Assembly (NCBI GenBank): GCA_016869645.1
Contig: VGDO01000045.1
Location: 1 to 33,797 of the forward strand
Length of the DNA: 33,797 nt
Direction of reading: 5' to 3'
Source of the DNA: Alphaproteobacteria bacterium
GTDB lineage: Bacteria > Pseudomonadota > Alphaproteobacteria > SHVW01
Below are positions 24,430-32,609 of the stretch, piece by piece; the stretch's first letter is position 1, and the number at the start of each line of letters is the position of its first letter. The notes beneath the pieces were generated by a model. That model did no database searches, was not told the DNA's origin, and saw nothing but the letters and a program-made list of their open reading frames with translations. Position numbers and translations under genes: made by a program.

Positions 24430-24749
24430 AGAGCCACGGCTTGCGCCAACACGCGGTCACGGATCAAGGGATTCAGCGCCGCTTCCGTCACCAGATCGAT
24501 GCGGCGGCCAAGCAAATCCTCGAGGTCTTGAGCCAATGCGATATGGTCGACGAGGCTTCGACGCGGGTCCATGGCCACGAGAAGGTCGATATCGCTATCC
24601 GGCCCGGCCTCGCCACGCGCGGTCGAACCGAAGACGCGCACATGGCTTGCGCCGTGGCGAGCGGCGAGCGACAGAATCTCACTGCGCCTGGCGCGAATGC
24701 CGGGATCAATGCGATCGGAGGCTACCACCTTAACAGAAATGTCGCTCAT
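24426..24749 (-). CDS. mntA: MntA-like minimal nucleotidyltransferase antitoxin
   Basis: A 107-residue MNT-type nucleotidyltransferase. The GSx10DxD motif is complete: Gly41-Ser42 (FGSTARGEAG), Asp53 and Asp55 (DSDIDLLV), with a third acidic residue at Asp85 (RIDLVT). It should transfer AMP to the HEPN toxin encoded immediately downstream. The ATG at 24749 begins MSDISVKV. A stretch of 129 bp without a gene separates it from the methylase remnant upstream. Confidence 0.92.
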   Translation of the reverse strand: MSDISVKVVASDRIDPGIRARRSEILSLAARHGASHVRVFGSTARGEAGPDSDIDLLVAMDPRRSLVDHIALAQDLEDLLGRRIDLVTEAALNPLIRDRVLAQAVAL

Positions 24750-24878
24750 GGTTTTGGCGCCTCATGTACAGAAGTCGGGGCAATATTAGCAAACCCTATC
24801 AGCCCATGCCGCATTTTATCCCCTGCCTCTATCGCTGCACCCGAACGCCGAGACCTTGTCCCGTCGACCTCAACGCAC

Positions 24879-25490
24879 TCATGCCGAGCCCTTCTTCTTT
24901 CGGCCAACCCCCGTCTTCGGCGAGTCTTGCGCACCGGCGCGCTCCTGGTTGAGCGCGAACAGGCTGGCGAGCACGTCGTCGTCGGCAAGATCGGAGGGCC
25001 AGCCATATGCGGCAACGACGGCGGCATCCAACTCGCGGTGCAGATTGTCGAGCCGGGTTGGGCGCTCATTGTAGAGAGTGGTCAGGGTGCGCTTCTTGAG
25101 AATGGCGGCGGCTCTTTCGTTAATCGGCAGAAGCCGGTCGGGGTAATCCGGCACGACCTCCGGCTCGCGGCGGACTAGATCAGGCGAGTTGAGCCAGGCA
25201 TTGCGTTTCTCGTCCAGCGCCCTTGCCGCCCGCCGCGATGCGCTGCGCGCGTGGGTCGGCGGCGCATGCGGCGGCCGGGATATTGGGCATCAGGCCATCG
25301 GGGAAGGGGAAGGTTTCAAAACCGGCGGTCGGCGTGTATTGCGGATCATTGCCAACGCCGTGCCAACCGCCCAAGCGGACGGACCAAAGCTCATGAAACC
25401 GTGAGTAAAGGACTCCGAAGATGGCGTCGTCGTCACATGCGATCACAACGAGCCTTGTATTCGGTAGGATGGCGCAATCTACCCCTGCGG
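24879..25490 (-). pseudogene. C-terminal remnant of a large class I SAM-dependent DNA methyltransferase (restriction-modification), frameshifted
   Basis: Two adjacent frames together give one recognisable C-terminus. The upstream part (to about 25231) has VVIACDDDAIFGVLYSRFHELWSVRLG and the motif NDPQYTPTAGFETFPFPDGL, typical of the specificity end of PglX/Eco57I-like methylases. The downstream part has PDYPDRLLPINERAAAILKKRTLTTLYN, then DNLHRELDAAVVAAYGWP. A single extra base in the C-run near 25228-25231 breaks the frame; removing it restores RIAAAARALDEKRNAWLNSPDL across the join. The N-terminal catalytic region is absent. The remnant abuts the 3' end of the binding-protein gene at 25494. 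Confidence 0.85.
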
Positions 25491-25493
25491 ATT

Positions 25494-26450
25494 CTACCAG
25501 GGCCACTTGCCAGCGGCGGGCACGTTGGTCTCGTCGACCAGCACGGGATCCATGTAGAGGAACGGTCCCGGCGTGATCGTGGCCTTCGCCTGCTTCTTGA
25601 CCGCGATGCGGTCGATGCCGTCGATCGCCGCTTCGCCCATCTTCTCGAACGGAATGGCGACCGTGGCGATCACCAAACTGTCCTTGTCGCGGATGCGGTT
25701 GAAGGTCTCCTGGCCGCCGTCGACACCGGTCAGCAGCACCTGGCCCTTCTTGGCGCCGGCCGCTTTGAGCAGGTCGTCGATGATGAAAGCCTGGCCGTCG
25801 AACGACGCCCAGATCGCGTTGATGCTGCCCTGGTTCTTGAGGATGAGGGCTTCCATGCCGGCCTTGACGTCCTCGCGCCAGGTCTGCGGGCGCGCCATGG
25901 TGTAGCTGCCCAGCAGCTTGACGCCGGAATTCTCTGTCAGCACGACGTCCATCACCTTGCCGCGCGCGCGCGTGCCGCCATGGCCCTCGTAGCGCTGCAT
26001 CAGCAGGTTGCCCTGGTAGTTCATGCGCGCGAGCAAATAGGTCGCGATCTTGGCGCCGACCACGAACTCGTCGACGTTGACGTCGTACTGGGCATGCGGG
26101 CTGGCGCCCGACATGACTGAAATCACCGGAATGCCCTTAGCCTTGGCTTGCGCGAGCTGCGCATCGAGCTCGAGCATCTTGCCCATGGCCATGACGATAC
26201 CATTGACGCCTGACTGGATCAGGTTCTCGACCTGGGCGGCATGCTCCGGCGTCGATCCGCGCGAATTCAGCACCGTGGCCTGCCAACCCTTGGCCTTGGC
26301 GGCTGCCTCGGCGGCATTGGCGACGCGGGCATGGGTCTCGGCCGACATTTGATAGGCGACGATGCCGATCTTCGTCTGCGAAACCGCCGGCACGCTGCCG
26401 ACAAGCGCAGCCGTCGCGATGGCAACCGCAAATGTCGTCAGATTCTTCAT
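25494..26450 (-). CDS. CUT2-type sugar ABC substrate-binding protein (RbsB-like)
   Basis: A 318-residue periplasmic binding protein of the type I fold. The signal peptide is MKNLTTFAVAIATAALVGS with probable cleavage around residue 24. Blocks KIGIVAYQM, NLIQSGVNGIVMAMG, GIPVISVMSGA, INAIWASFDGQAFIIDDLLKAAG and VLLTGVDGG match RbsB-like sugar-binding proteins. The ATG at 26450 follows a GGGGGA. A CUT2 ATPase lies 1.7 kb downstream and a CUT2 permease 6 kb upstream, on the same strand. The ligand could be a sugar, polyol or other small molecule. Upstream, the gene abuts the palindromic elements at 26488-26622. Confidence 0.9.
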   Translation of the reverse strand: MKNLTTFAVAIATAALVGSVPAVSQTKIGIVAYQMSAETHARVANAAEAAAKAKGWQATVLNSRGSTPEHAAQVENLIQSGVNGIVMAMGKMLELDAQLAQAKAKGIPVISVMSGASPHAQYDVNVDEFVVGAKIATYLLARMNYQGNLLMQRYEGHGGTRARGKVMDVVLTENSGVKLLGSYTMARPQTWREDVKAGMEALILKNQGSINAIWASFDGQAFIIDDLLKAAGAKKGQVLLTGVDGGQETFNRIRDKDSLVIATVAIPFEKMGEAAIDGIDRIAVKKQAKATITPGPFLYMDPVLVDETNVPAAGKWPW

Positions 26451-26487
26451 GATGTCCCCCGGTCGAACACGCGACCATGATCGTCGA

Positions 26488-26542
26488 GCCTCGTGGTGAG
26501 CCTCGGGCGAAGCCCAGTTCGCCCTGGTACGAACCACGAGGC
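26488..26542. repeat. Palindromic repeat element, nested stems (copy A)
   Basis: The outer stem is GCCTCGTGGT (26488-26497) with ACCACGAGGC (26533-26542), 10 bp perfect. The inner stem is GGGCGAA (26505-26511) with TTCGCCC (26518-26524). The reverse complement of 26498-26538 closely resembles 19398-19438. It lies in the 183-bp gap between two minus-strand binding-protein genes, upstream of the 25494 gene. Confidence 0.7.
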
Positions 26543-26591
26543 CCTCACAGCCCAACAAGCCTTGGCCTGCTGAGCCTCAGAAGTGGCAACG

Positions 26592-26622
26592 GCCTCATGG
26601 TTCGACAGGCTCACCATGAGGC
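26592..26622. repeat. Palindromic repeat element (copy B), possible terminator
   Basis: GCCTCATGGT (26592-26601) pairs perfectly with ACCATGAGGC (26613-26622) around an 11-base loop TCGACAGGCTC. The stem is one base-pair class away from the outer stem of copy A (GCCTCGTGGT), so both may be the same repeat family. CTCATGGT/ACCATGAG palindromes are frequent in alphaproteobacterial intergenic space. Sitting 11 bp downstream of the 26634 gene stop, it may also terminate that transcript. Confidence 0.65.
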
Positions 26623-26633
26623 AGGATACGTCT

Positions 26634-28235
26634 TTACTTGGTCACCGTCGCATACCAAACGCGATCCTCGTTGACCTTGATCTCCTTGATCGACTTGTTG
26701 AGGCCCATGACGCGGAAGGTCTGGAACAGGTACGCAAACGGCCCCTCCAGCATGTGCCGCTTCTGGATCTCGTGATAGAGCGCCTCGCGCTTGCCCTGAT
26801 CGCGCTCGAGCAGGGCCTTGTCGGTCATGTCGTTGAACCACTGATCGAAGAAACTGACGCGCCAGCTTGGATACTGGACGTGCTTCGCCTCCAGGCGATT
26901 GTCGGGATTGTAGGCCATCTGCTCGACGAAGCCGTGCGCGTCGGGAATGGTGATGTAGTAGGCCGACATGACCATCTCGAAGTTGCGCGCGCGGTGCTTC
27001 TGGATGACCTGACCGTAGGCCATTTGCACGATATTGAGCTTGATGCCGATCTTGGCGGCATTGGCCTGGATGTGCTGGGCGAGATCGGGATAGGGGAAGG
27101 CGTTGCCGATGGCGAATTCCTTCTCGAACCCGTTGGGATGGCCGGCCTCGGCGATGAGCTGCTTGGCCTTCTCGAGATCGAGCTTGAAGGGCTTGCCGTC
27201 CTCGACCGACAGGGCGCCGAAGGCGCCGATCGGCACGAGGGTCTGGCGCGTGCGCCCCTCGTATTTCATCACTGTCTTCTCCAAGCCCTCGTAGTCGACG
27301 AGGTACTTGATCGCCTGGCGCACCTTCGGCTTTGACAGGATCGGATCCTGCATGTTGAACGACACGTAGTAGAACTGCGTGCGCGGCGTGCGCAGGATGC
27401 GCGTGTTGGGATTGGCCTCGATGCCGGCGAGATCGCTGGCGTTCAGCACGCGGCCCATGTCGATGTCGCCCTTCTCGAGCTGCAGCCGCTCCGGTCCGGA
27501 TTCCGGCACGTGCCGGACGATGACGCGGCGCATCTTCGGCTGGCCACGCCAGTAGTTGTCGTTGCGCTCGAGAATGATGGTCTCGTTCGCCTGCCAGCTG
27601 CGGAGACGATAGGCGCCGACGCAGGCGGTATTCGCGGCCAGCCACTTGTTGGCGTGGTCGCCGTCCTTCTCGTGCTTCTTGGCCTCGACCGAGTCGAGCA
27701 CGAAGGCGGCGCGGCCGGCGAACATGTAGGGACCGACGATCGACTGCGCATAGGGCTTGTCGAAGGTGACGACCAGCGTCTCGTCATCGGTCGCGCGGAT
27801 CGCCTGCATCACGTTGTCCTTGGTGATGCCCCACTTGGTGATGAGGTTGGCCGAGTTGAGGTTGAGCAGAACGACGCGACGGAGCGACCACTCCACGTCC
27901 TTGACCGTCACCGGGTTGCCGGACGGGTGCGTGAGGCCCTGGCGCATCTTGAAGGTCCAGGTCATGCCGTCCTCGCCGATCGACCAGCTCCGGGCGATGC
28001 CAGGCTCGAGCTTGGTCGCGGACTCGTAGGACGTCAGGATCAGCGGATCGCAGACATTGTTCATGATCTCATCGGTCGTCGTCTCGCCGATGCCGGCCGG
28101 ATCGAAGGTGTAGAGGTTGTCGATGTTCCACGCGATGACCAACGTGTCGCGCGGCGTCTCTGCCACGGCGGCGAATGGGATTCCCAACGCGATGGATGCT
28201 GCGAGAGCGATAGCCTTGCTCGGGTGACGCAACAT
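26634..28235 (-). CDS. Peptide/nickel-type ABC substrate-binding protein (SBP_bac_5), orphan
   Basis: A 533-residue periplasmic binding protein of the DppA/OppA class. A signal peptide ends at about residue 25 (GIPFAAVA). Family blocks include LEPGIARSWSIGEDGMTWTFKMRQGLTHPSG, VKDVEWSLRRV, KWLAANTACVGAYRL, and FYYVSFNMQDPILSKPKVRQAIKYLVD. The ATG at 28235 has GGAGG upstream. No cognate permease or ATPase of the Dpp type is present on either side, so it is either an orphan receptor sharing a channel encoded elsewhere or the survivor of a broken operon. The ligand (oligopeptide, opine or other) is unknown. Confidence 0.9.
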   Translation of the reverse strand: MLRHPSKAIALAASIALGIPFAAVAETPRDTLVIAWNIDNLYTFDPAGIGETTTDEIMNNVCDPLILTSYESATKLEPGIARSWSIGEDGMTWTFKMRQGLTHPSGNPVTVKDVEWSLRRVVLLNLNSANLITKWGITKDNVMQAIRATDDETLVVTFDKPYAQSIVGPYMFAGRAAFVLDSVEAKKHEKDGDHANKWLAANTACVGAYRLRSWQANETIILERNDNYWRGQPKMRRVIVRHVPESGPERLQLEKGDIDMGRVLNASDLAGIEANPNTRILRTPRTQFYYVSFNMQDPILSKPKVRQAIKYLVDYEGLEKTVMKYEGRTRQTLVPIGAFGALSVEDGKPFKLDLEKAKQLIAEAGHPNGFEKEFAIGNAFPYPDLAQHIQANAAKIGIKLNIVQMAYGQVIQKHRARNFEMVMSAYYITIPDAHGFVEQMAYNPDNRLEAKHVQYPSWRVSFFDQWFNDMTDKALLERDQGKREALYHEIQKRHMLEGPFAYLFQTFRVMGLNKSIKEIKVNEDRVWYATVTK

Positions 28236-28466
28236 GAAAGCCTCCTGAACCTTCTTGCGATTGACCGGCCACGGTGATCCGTCGGCTCAATCTTCATCCA
28301 GCATAGCCCATACCGATGCCCGCGCCATAGGCATGTGGCATGCCCGCCCGCGCCGCATTCAGCTTGATCCAGGCAACGCGATCGCGGCAATTGACTGTGG
28401 TAGCGATCGAGATATCCTGCCGCCGACCGGGCTGGAACCGCCCAATTTTTCCGCGTGCTGCGCAGA
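28236..28466. other. Divergent intergenic region
   Basis: About 230 bp between the leftward peptide-binding-protein gene and the rightward TPR-glycosyltransferase gene. It should hold promoters for both. I see the GGAGG for the leftward gene near 28241 but no strong hairpin, operator or small coding sequence. Confidence 0.4.
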
Positions 28467-30359
28467 ATGAAAAACCAGGATACCGCTGACCTGCTCAAGC
28501 GGCTGTCAGCAGCGAAAGACAAAGGCGACACGGTCGGCGCGGAAGCGATGCTTCGCGCGCTCGTCGAGAGAACGCCGGGTGCTTTCAAGATGCGACTTGC
28601 CTGGGGCAGCGCGCTGTTCACACTGGGGCGCGCTACAGAAGCCGAGGCCGTTTTTCGGCAGGCGATCTGCATATCACCGGGCTGGAGCGGCGGCTGGATG
28701 AAGCACGGCTACCTTCTTCTGGCATTGAGGCGGCCAGAGGACGCCTCATTGGTCTTTCAAATGGCGTACCTGCTCGAACCCGATCGCGCAAAAATTGTCG
28801 AAGGCATCGCCCGAGCGCGCGCGGAATGTTCCGATTGGGCCGCGGCCGAACCGGCTCTGCGTCGCGCTCTCGCGCTCAACCCCAGGAACGGAGCAACCCA
28901 TTACTGGCTGGCGAAGACGTTGCAAGGCCTTGGTCGGCTCGACGAAATATCCGGGTTCGTTTTGCCCGCCTTGAGCCTCGGGTGCAACGTGCTGCTCAAG
29001 GAATTTCATGCCCTCGCCCGGCATCTTGCCGAGGCCGGGTTGCCGGCCGAGGCGAGCAAGATCCTGAAACTATTAGTCAAAATGTTACCCGATGACTGCG
29101 ACGGCCATATGGAATTGGCCATGGTGACCAAGCAGATTGCCGTGACCGAGGGCAGGCACGCGCACGAACCTTCACTCATTCCTCAGTGCCCAGCCTTTGC
29201 GCCAATGTCCATGACTTATCAGGACAAGCGCACATTGGCGGCGCATGCGCCACCGTTCCGAATCTTCGCTCAACTGACGACGATGTCGTTCGCCGGATTC
29301 ATTGCGGGCCATGTCTTTGCCGCGACGATCAAGCAGCAATTCAGCAACGCGCATCTGACGATGTACTTTCGGCCCGACCGACCTTTCAAAGAGGACATTG
29401 TCGCACTCAACCCGTACATCGATGTGCTTCTGCGACCAGGCGAATCCAAGCCAATTTCGCTTGATCATTTCGAGCTCGACTATGCGACCTATGCCCAGCC
29501 GCTGAAGAAGTCGGACCCGAGGTGGTACCAAAATCGGCGCTCGTGGGTCGATTTCATGATCACGTCATCGATGATGTCCGATCTGCGGCTGATGGGTTTC
29601 GAACATGTCGCAAAGTTGAAGGTGCCCGACGCCCGTGTTGCCGAGCTTTCGGAACAGCTTGTCGAGCTTGGTCTCGATCCAAATCGTTGGTTCTGCGCTC
29701 TTCACTATCGGGAACCGAGCTGGACCTATGTCAAACCGAACTGGCTTCGTGATGGCAATCCCGCGACATTCGAGACGGTGGTGCATCAGATCATTCGACA
29801 GCTTGGCGGACAGGTCGTCCGGCTCGGGCACAAGGGAATGACGCCATTTGCGCCTGTCGCAGGGTTCGTCGACCTGAGCGAGCATTCGACTTTGCTCCAA
29901 GCATTCGCCGTCAGCCGCGCCAGATTTCTGGTGAACGGTGCCTCGGGTCCGGTCACGCTCGCCTGCGCGTTCGGCGTGCCCATTCTCGGCGTCAACGCGG
30001 TCGACATCTGGGGCGGTTGGGGCAAAGGCCACTCGATCTTGATGCAGCACGTCTTTACGCCGGAGGGGTATCGGATCTCGGCGCGCCGTGCCCAGGAAGA
30101 CGAACTGATTTCGACGCAGGCATTGTCATACTTGGTGAAGAAGCGCGGTTATCGGATCATTCAGAACTCCGCCGAGGAAATCATGGCCGGGGTGCGCGTC
30201 ATCGGCGATGAAACCGCTGACGTGGCCGGCTGGCGTGCGCAAGCCGATCAGACGCTTCCGCCGCCGCCCAACCGGCTGACATGGCCGCCACCGATCGCCA
30301 TGCCGTGGCGGCTGCTGGAATTCCCTCATCTGGCCCCGCCGGGTCCCGTGATCGAGTGA
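28467..30359 (+). CDS. TPR protein fused to TIGR04372-type putative glycosyltransferase domain
   Basis: A protein of about 630 residues in two parts. Residues 1-210 are helical repeats of TPR type (for example GRATEAEAVFRQAICISPGWSGGW, AAEPALRRALALNPRNGATHYWLAKTLQGLGR). The C-terminal part (about 250-600) resembles the TIGR04372 putative glycosyltransferase family: FCALHYREPSW, VRLGHKGMTPFAPVAGFVDLSEHSTLLQAFAVSRARFLVNGASGP, and FGVPILGVNAVD. It ends in a proline-rich tail. The start is uncertain: ATG at 28467 or GTG at 28455, neither with a clear ribosome-binding site. Several stretches are noticeably more AT-rich than neighbouring genes, which may indicate transfer. Donor and acceptor sugars are unknown. 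Confidence 0.75.
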   Translation: MKNQDTADLLKRLSAAKDKGDTVGAEAMLRALVERTPGAFKMRLAWGSALFTLGRATEAEAVFRQAICISPGWSGGWMKHGYLLLALRRPEDASLVFQMAYLLEPDRAKIVEGIARARAECSDWAAAEPALRRALALNPRNGATHYWLAKTLQGLGRLDEISGFVLPALSLGCNVLLKEFHALARHLAEAGLPAEASKILKLLVKMLPDDCDGHMELAMVTKQIAVTEGRHAHEPSLIPQCPAFAPMSMTYQDKRTLAAHAPPFRIFAQLTTMSFAGFIAGHVFAATIKQQFSNAHLTMYFRPDRPFKEDIVALNPYIDVLLRPGESKPISLDHFELDYATYAQPLKKSDPRWYQNRRSWVDFMITSSMMSDLRLMGFEHVAKLKVPDARVAELSEQLVELGLDPNRWFCALHYREPSWTYVKPNWLRDGNPATFETVVHQIIRQLGGQVVRLGHKGMTPFAPVAGFVDLSEHSTLLQAFAVSRARFLVNGASGPVTLACAFGVPILGVNAVDIWGGWGKGHSILMQHVFTPEGYRISARRAQEDELISTQALSYLVKKRGYRIIQNSAEEIMAGVRVIGDETADVAGWRAQADQTLPPPPNRLTWPPPIAMPWRLLEFPHLAPPGPVIE

Positions 30360-30456
30360 CGGGCCCCACTACCCTCAAGGTAGTTGCTTCGCGACCCAAA
30401 CGGTTCTACTCCCGCACACTCATTTCGAGAGCATCCATGCTTTCGACAGGGCGGCC
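30360..30456. other. Intergenic gap with a small hairpin
   Basis: ACTACC (30368-30373) pairs with GGTAGT (30379-30384) around a 5-base loop, just downstream of the TPR-glycosyltransferase stop. The stem is short and no T-run follows, so at best it is a weak terminator. AGGGCGG immediately precedes the EamA start at 30457. Confidence 0.35.
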
Positions 30457-31338
30457 ATGAGCGAGCGGATCGGCGTCATCGCAGCAATCGTTTCGTGCGC
30501 AGCCGGCGGCGCGGCTGCGGTCGCGACGCGGTTCGTCATCGGGGCCGTCGATCCGATCACCATCGCGGCGTTCCGCTTTGGACTCGGCTTCGCGGTTCTG
30601 CTGCCGCTCACGCTCGCGCTCCGCAGCCGATGGCCGAGCGGCCACGACTGGATTGGCGTCGCACTGCTCGGTCTCATGTTCTTCGGACTGTTCTTCGTGC
30701 TCTACAACATCTCGCTGTCTCACACGACCACCGCGCGCGGGACGCTGGCCCTGTCTGTGCTGCCGCTCGTGACGATGGCGGTCGCGGCCTTGCTCGGCGT
30801 CGAGCGCCTGACGGCGCGCAAGTCCACCGGCGTCGTCGTCGCGGTCCTCGGCGTTGCGGCGACGCTGGCTGCCGGGCTCGGCGACGCGCCCGAGGGTGCC
30901 TGGCGGGGCGACCTGATCATGGTTGGCGCCACGCTGTGCATGGCGCTCTACAGCATCTGGTCGCGGCCATATGTCCGGCGCTCCAGCCCCCTCGCCTTCG
31001 TGACCGCGGGGATGGGCTGCGGCGCGCTCTGTCTTGTCGTTGTCGCGGCCTGGTCCGGCGGCTTCGTGGTGGCGCGACAATTCGACTGGGCACAATGGCT
31101 CGCCATTTTCTATCTCGGCGCGGGCGGCGGAGCGCTCGCCTTCTATCTCTGGGTCTTTGCCTTGGAGCGCGCGTCACCCACCAGGGTCGCCAACACCATG
31201 ACGGTCAACCCAGTCGTGTCCTCCGTGCTCGCCGCCTGGCTGCTCGGCGAGCCGCTCGGCTTCCACATCGCCGCGGGAATCGCCGCCGTCGGGGCCGGCA
31301 TCTGGATCGCGACCGTGGAACCCCGGTCCGCGACCTGA
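30457..31338 (+). CDS. EamA/DMT-family permease
   Basis: A 293-residue inner-membrane protein with about ten helices in two EamA repeats. Typical blocks are ATRFVIGAVDPITIAAFRFGLG, FFVLYNISLSHTTTARGTLALSVLPLVT, YLGAGGGALAFYLWVFALERASPTRVANTMTVNPV and ASVLAAWLLGEPLG-like C-terminal helices. Substrate unknown. The ATG at 30457 begins MSERIGVIAA. It lies upstream of the alpha-hydroxy-acid dehydrogenase gene on the same strand with a gap of about 100 bp containing a tandem repeat, so co-transcription is possible. Confidence 0.88.
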   Translation: MSERIGVIAAIVSCAAGGAAAVATRFVIGAVDPITIAAFRFGLGFAVLLPLTLALRSRWPSGHDWIGVALLGLMFFGLFFVLYNISLSHTTTARGTLALSVLPLVTMAVAALLGVERLTARKSTGVVVAVLGVAATLAAGLGDAPEGAWRGDLIMVGATLCMALYSIWSRPYVRRSSPLAFVTAGMGCGALCLVVVAAWSGGFVVARQFDWAQWLAIFYLGAGGGALAFYLWVFALERASPTRVANTMTVNPVVSSVLAAWLLGEPLGFHIAAGIAAVGAGIWIATVEPRSAT

Positions 31339-31345
31339 CCCGCTC

Positions 31346-31373
31346 GCCGGCCCACTTGCGCCGGCCCACTTGC
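31346..31373 (+). repeat. 14-bp tandem duplication
   Basis: GCCGGCCCACTTGC occurs twice in direct succession (31346-31359 and 31360-31373), with flanking bases also matching. It lies 8 bp after the EamA stop, between it and the dehydrogenase gene. Two exact copies suggest recent slippage duplication. Confidence 0.85.
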
Positions 31374-31435
31374 GCAGTTGCGCGCTTCCGCGCTAGGCCA
31401 TTGTCGTTGCTCGAAGCCGACAAGGGCGGACCCCC

Positions 31436-32605
31436 GTGCACGCACCGACGCCGAGAACACAAGCCGACACGACAGGCCGCGGCGCCAATGCCCGCGACAT
31501 GGCCGACCGTCAGGCCAATAGCGAGACCGGCAAGACCTATCTCACGCTGCACGAGCTCGCGCGCGCCGCGCGCGAGAAGCTCTCGATCGAGAACTGGGAC
31601 TATCTGGTCGGTGGCACCGAGACCGAAACAACTCTGCTGCGCAACCGCCAGGCGCTCGACGCCATCGCGCTGCAGCCGCGCGTGCTGCGCGACGTGTCGC
31701 ACATCGATACGTCCGGCCGGCTGTTCGGACGCCCGATGCGGCTGCCGGTCCTGCTGGCGCCGGTCGGCGGCATTGCGAGCTTCGACCCGGGCGGCACCGC
31801 GACCGCCGCGCAGGCGGCCGCCGAATTCGGCGTGCCCATCATGGTCAGCTCGGTCAGCAAGCCGGGGCTGGAGCCGACCGCGGCGGCCGCGGCCACGGGC
31901 CGCAAGCTCTTCCAGCTCTACGTGCGCGGCGACGAGGCGTGGACCGACGACAAGGTGCGCCGTGCCAAGGCGGCGGGCTACGAGGCGTTCTGCTTCACCG
32001 TCGACAGCGCGATCTACAGCCGGCGTGAGCGCGATCTCGACCGCCGCGTGATCAAGCGCACGCTGGCCGATGTCGAGGAGGAGCTGTTCCAGGCGGGGCT
32101 GACCTGGGACCACATCAAGCGCTACAAGGACCGCCACGACCTGCCGCTGATCCTCAAGGGCATCGCGACGCCGGAAGACGCCGATCTCGCCTGCCGGCAC
32201 GGCGTCGCCGCCGTCTACGTGTCGAACCATGGCGGCCGCCAGCTCGATCATGGGCTGGGCGCCATCGATGTCCTGCCCGATATCGTCGCCGCCGTGGCGG
32301 GACGCGCCGAGGTGATCGTCGACAGTGGCTTCATCCGCGGCACCGACATCATCAAGGCCTTGGCGCTCGGCGCCGATGCCGTCGGCATCGGGCGCGCCTA
32401 TGTCTACGGCCTCGCCGCCGCCGGCCGCGTGGGCGTCGTTCGCGTGCTCGAGCTGCTCGAGGCGGAGATCTGGACCAGCCTCGGCCTGCTCGGCGTCACC
32501 CGCTTCGCCGAGCTCGACAAGTCCTATCTGCGCAAGGCGACGCCGGCCCTGATGCCGGGTCTGACCAGCGCGTTGCCGCTGCTCGATCTCGATCGTAAGG
32601 CCTGA
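31436..32605 (+). CDS. FMN-dependent alpha-hydroxy-acid dehydrogenase (LldD/glycolate oxidase family)
   Basis: A 389-residue TIM-barrel flavoenzyme that should oxidise an L-2-hydroxy acid such as lactate or glycolate to the 2-oxo acid. Key residues by family alignment are present: Gln160 and Tyr162 (FQLYVRGD), Thr188 (CFTVDS), Lys241 (LILKGI), catalytic His265 and Arg268 (SNHGGRQLDHGLG), and the VDSGFIRGTDIIKALALGADAVGIGR phosphate-binding stretch. The first 30 residues look disordered, and the start may be the GTG at 31436 or the ATG at 31499. It converges with the CUT2 permease gene with only 4 bp between the stops. The substrate is not defined by the visible residues. Confidence 0.9.
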   Translation: MHAPTPRTQADTTGRGANARDMADRQANSETGKTYLTLHELARAAREKLSIENWDYLVGGTETETTLLRNRQALDAIALQPRVLRDVSHIDTSGRLFGRPMRLPVLLAPVGGIASFDPGGTATAAQAAAEFGVPIMVSSVSKPGLEPTAAAAATGRKLFQLYVRGDEAWTDDKVRRAKAAGYEAFCFTVDSAIYSRRERDLDRRVIKRTLADVEEELFQAGLTWDHIKRYKDRHDLPLILKGIATPEDADLACRHGVAAVYVSNHGGRQLDHGLGAIDVLPDIVAAVAGRAEVIVDSGFIRGTDIIKALALGADAVGIGRAYVYGLAAAGRVGVVRVLELLEAEIWTSLGLLGVTRFAELDKSYLRKATPALMPGLTSALPLLDLDRKA

Positions 32606-32609
32606 GGCG

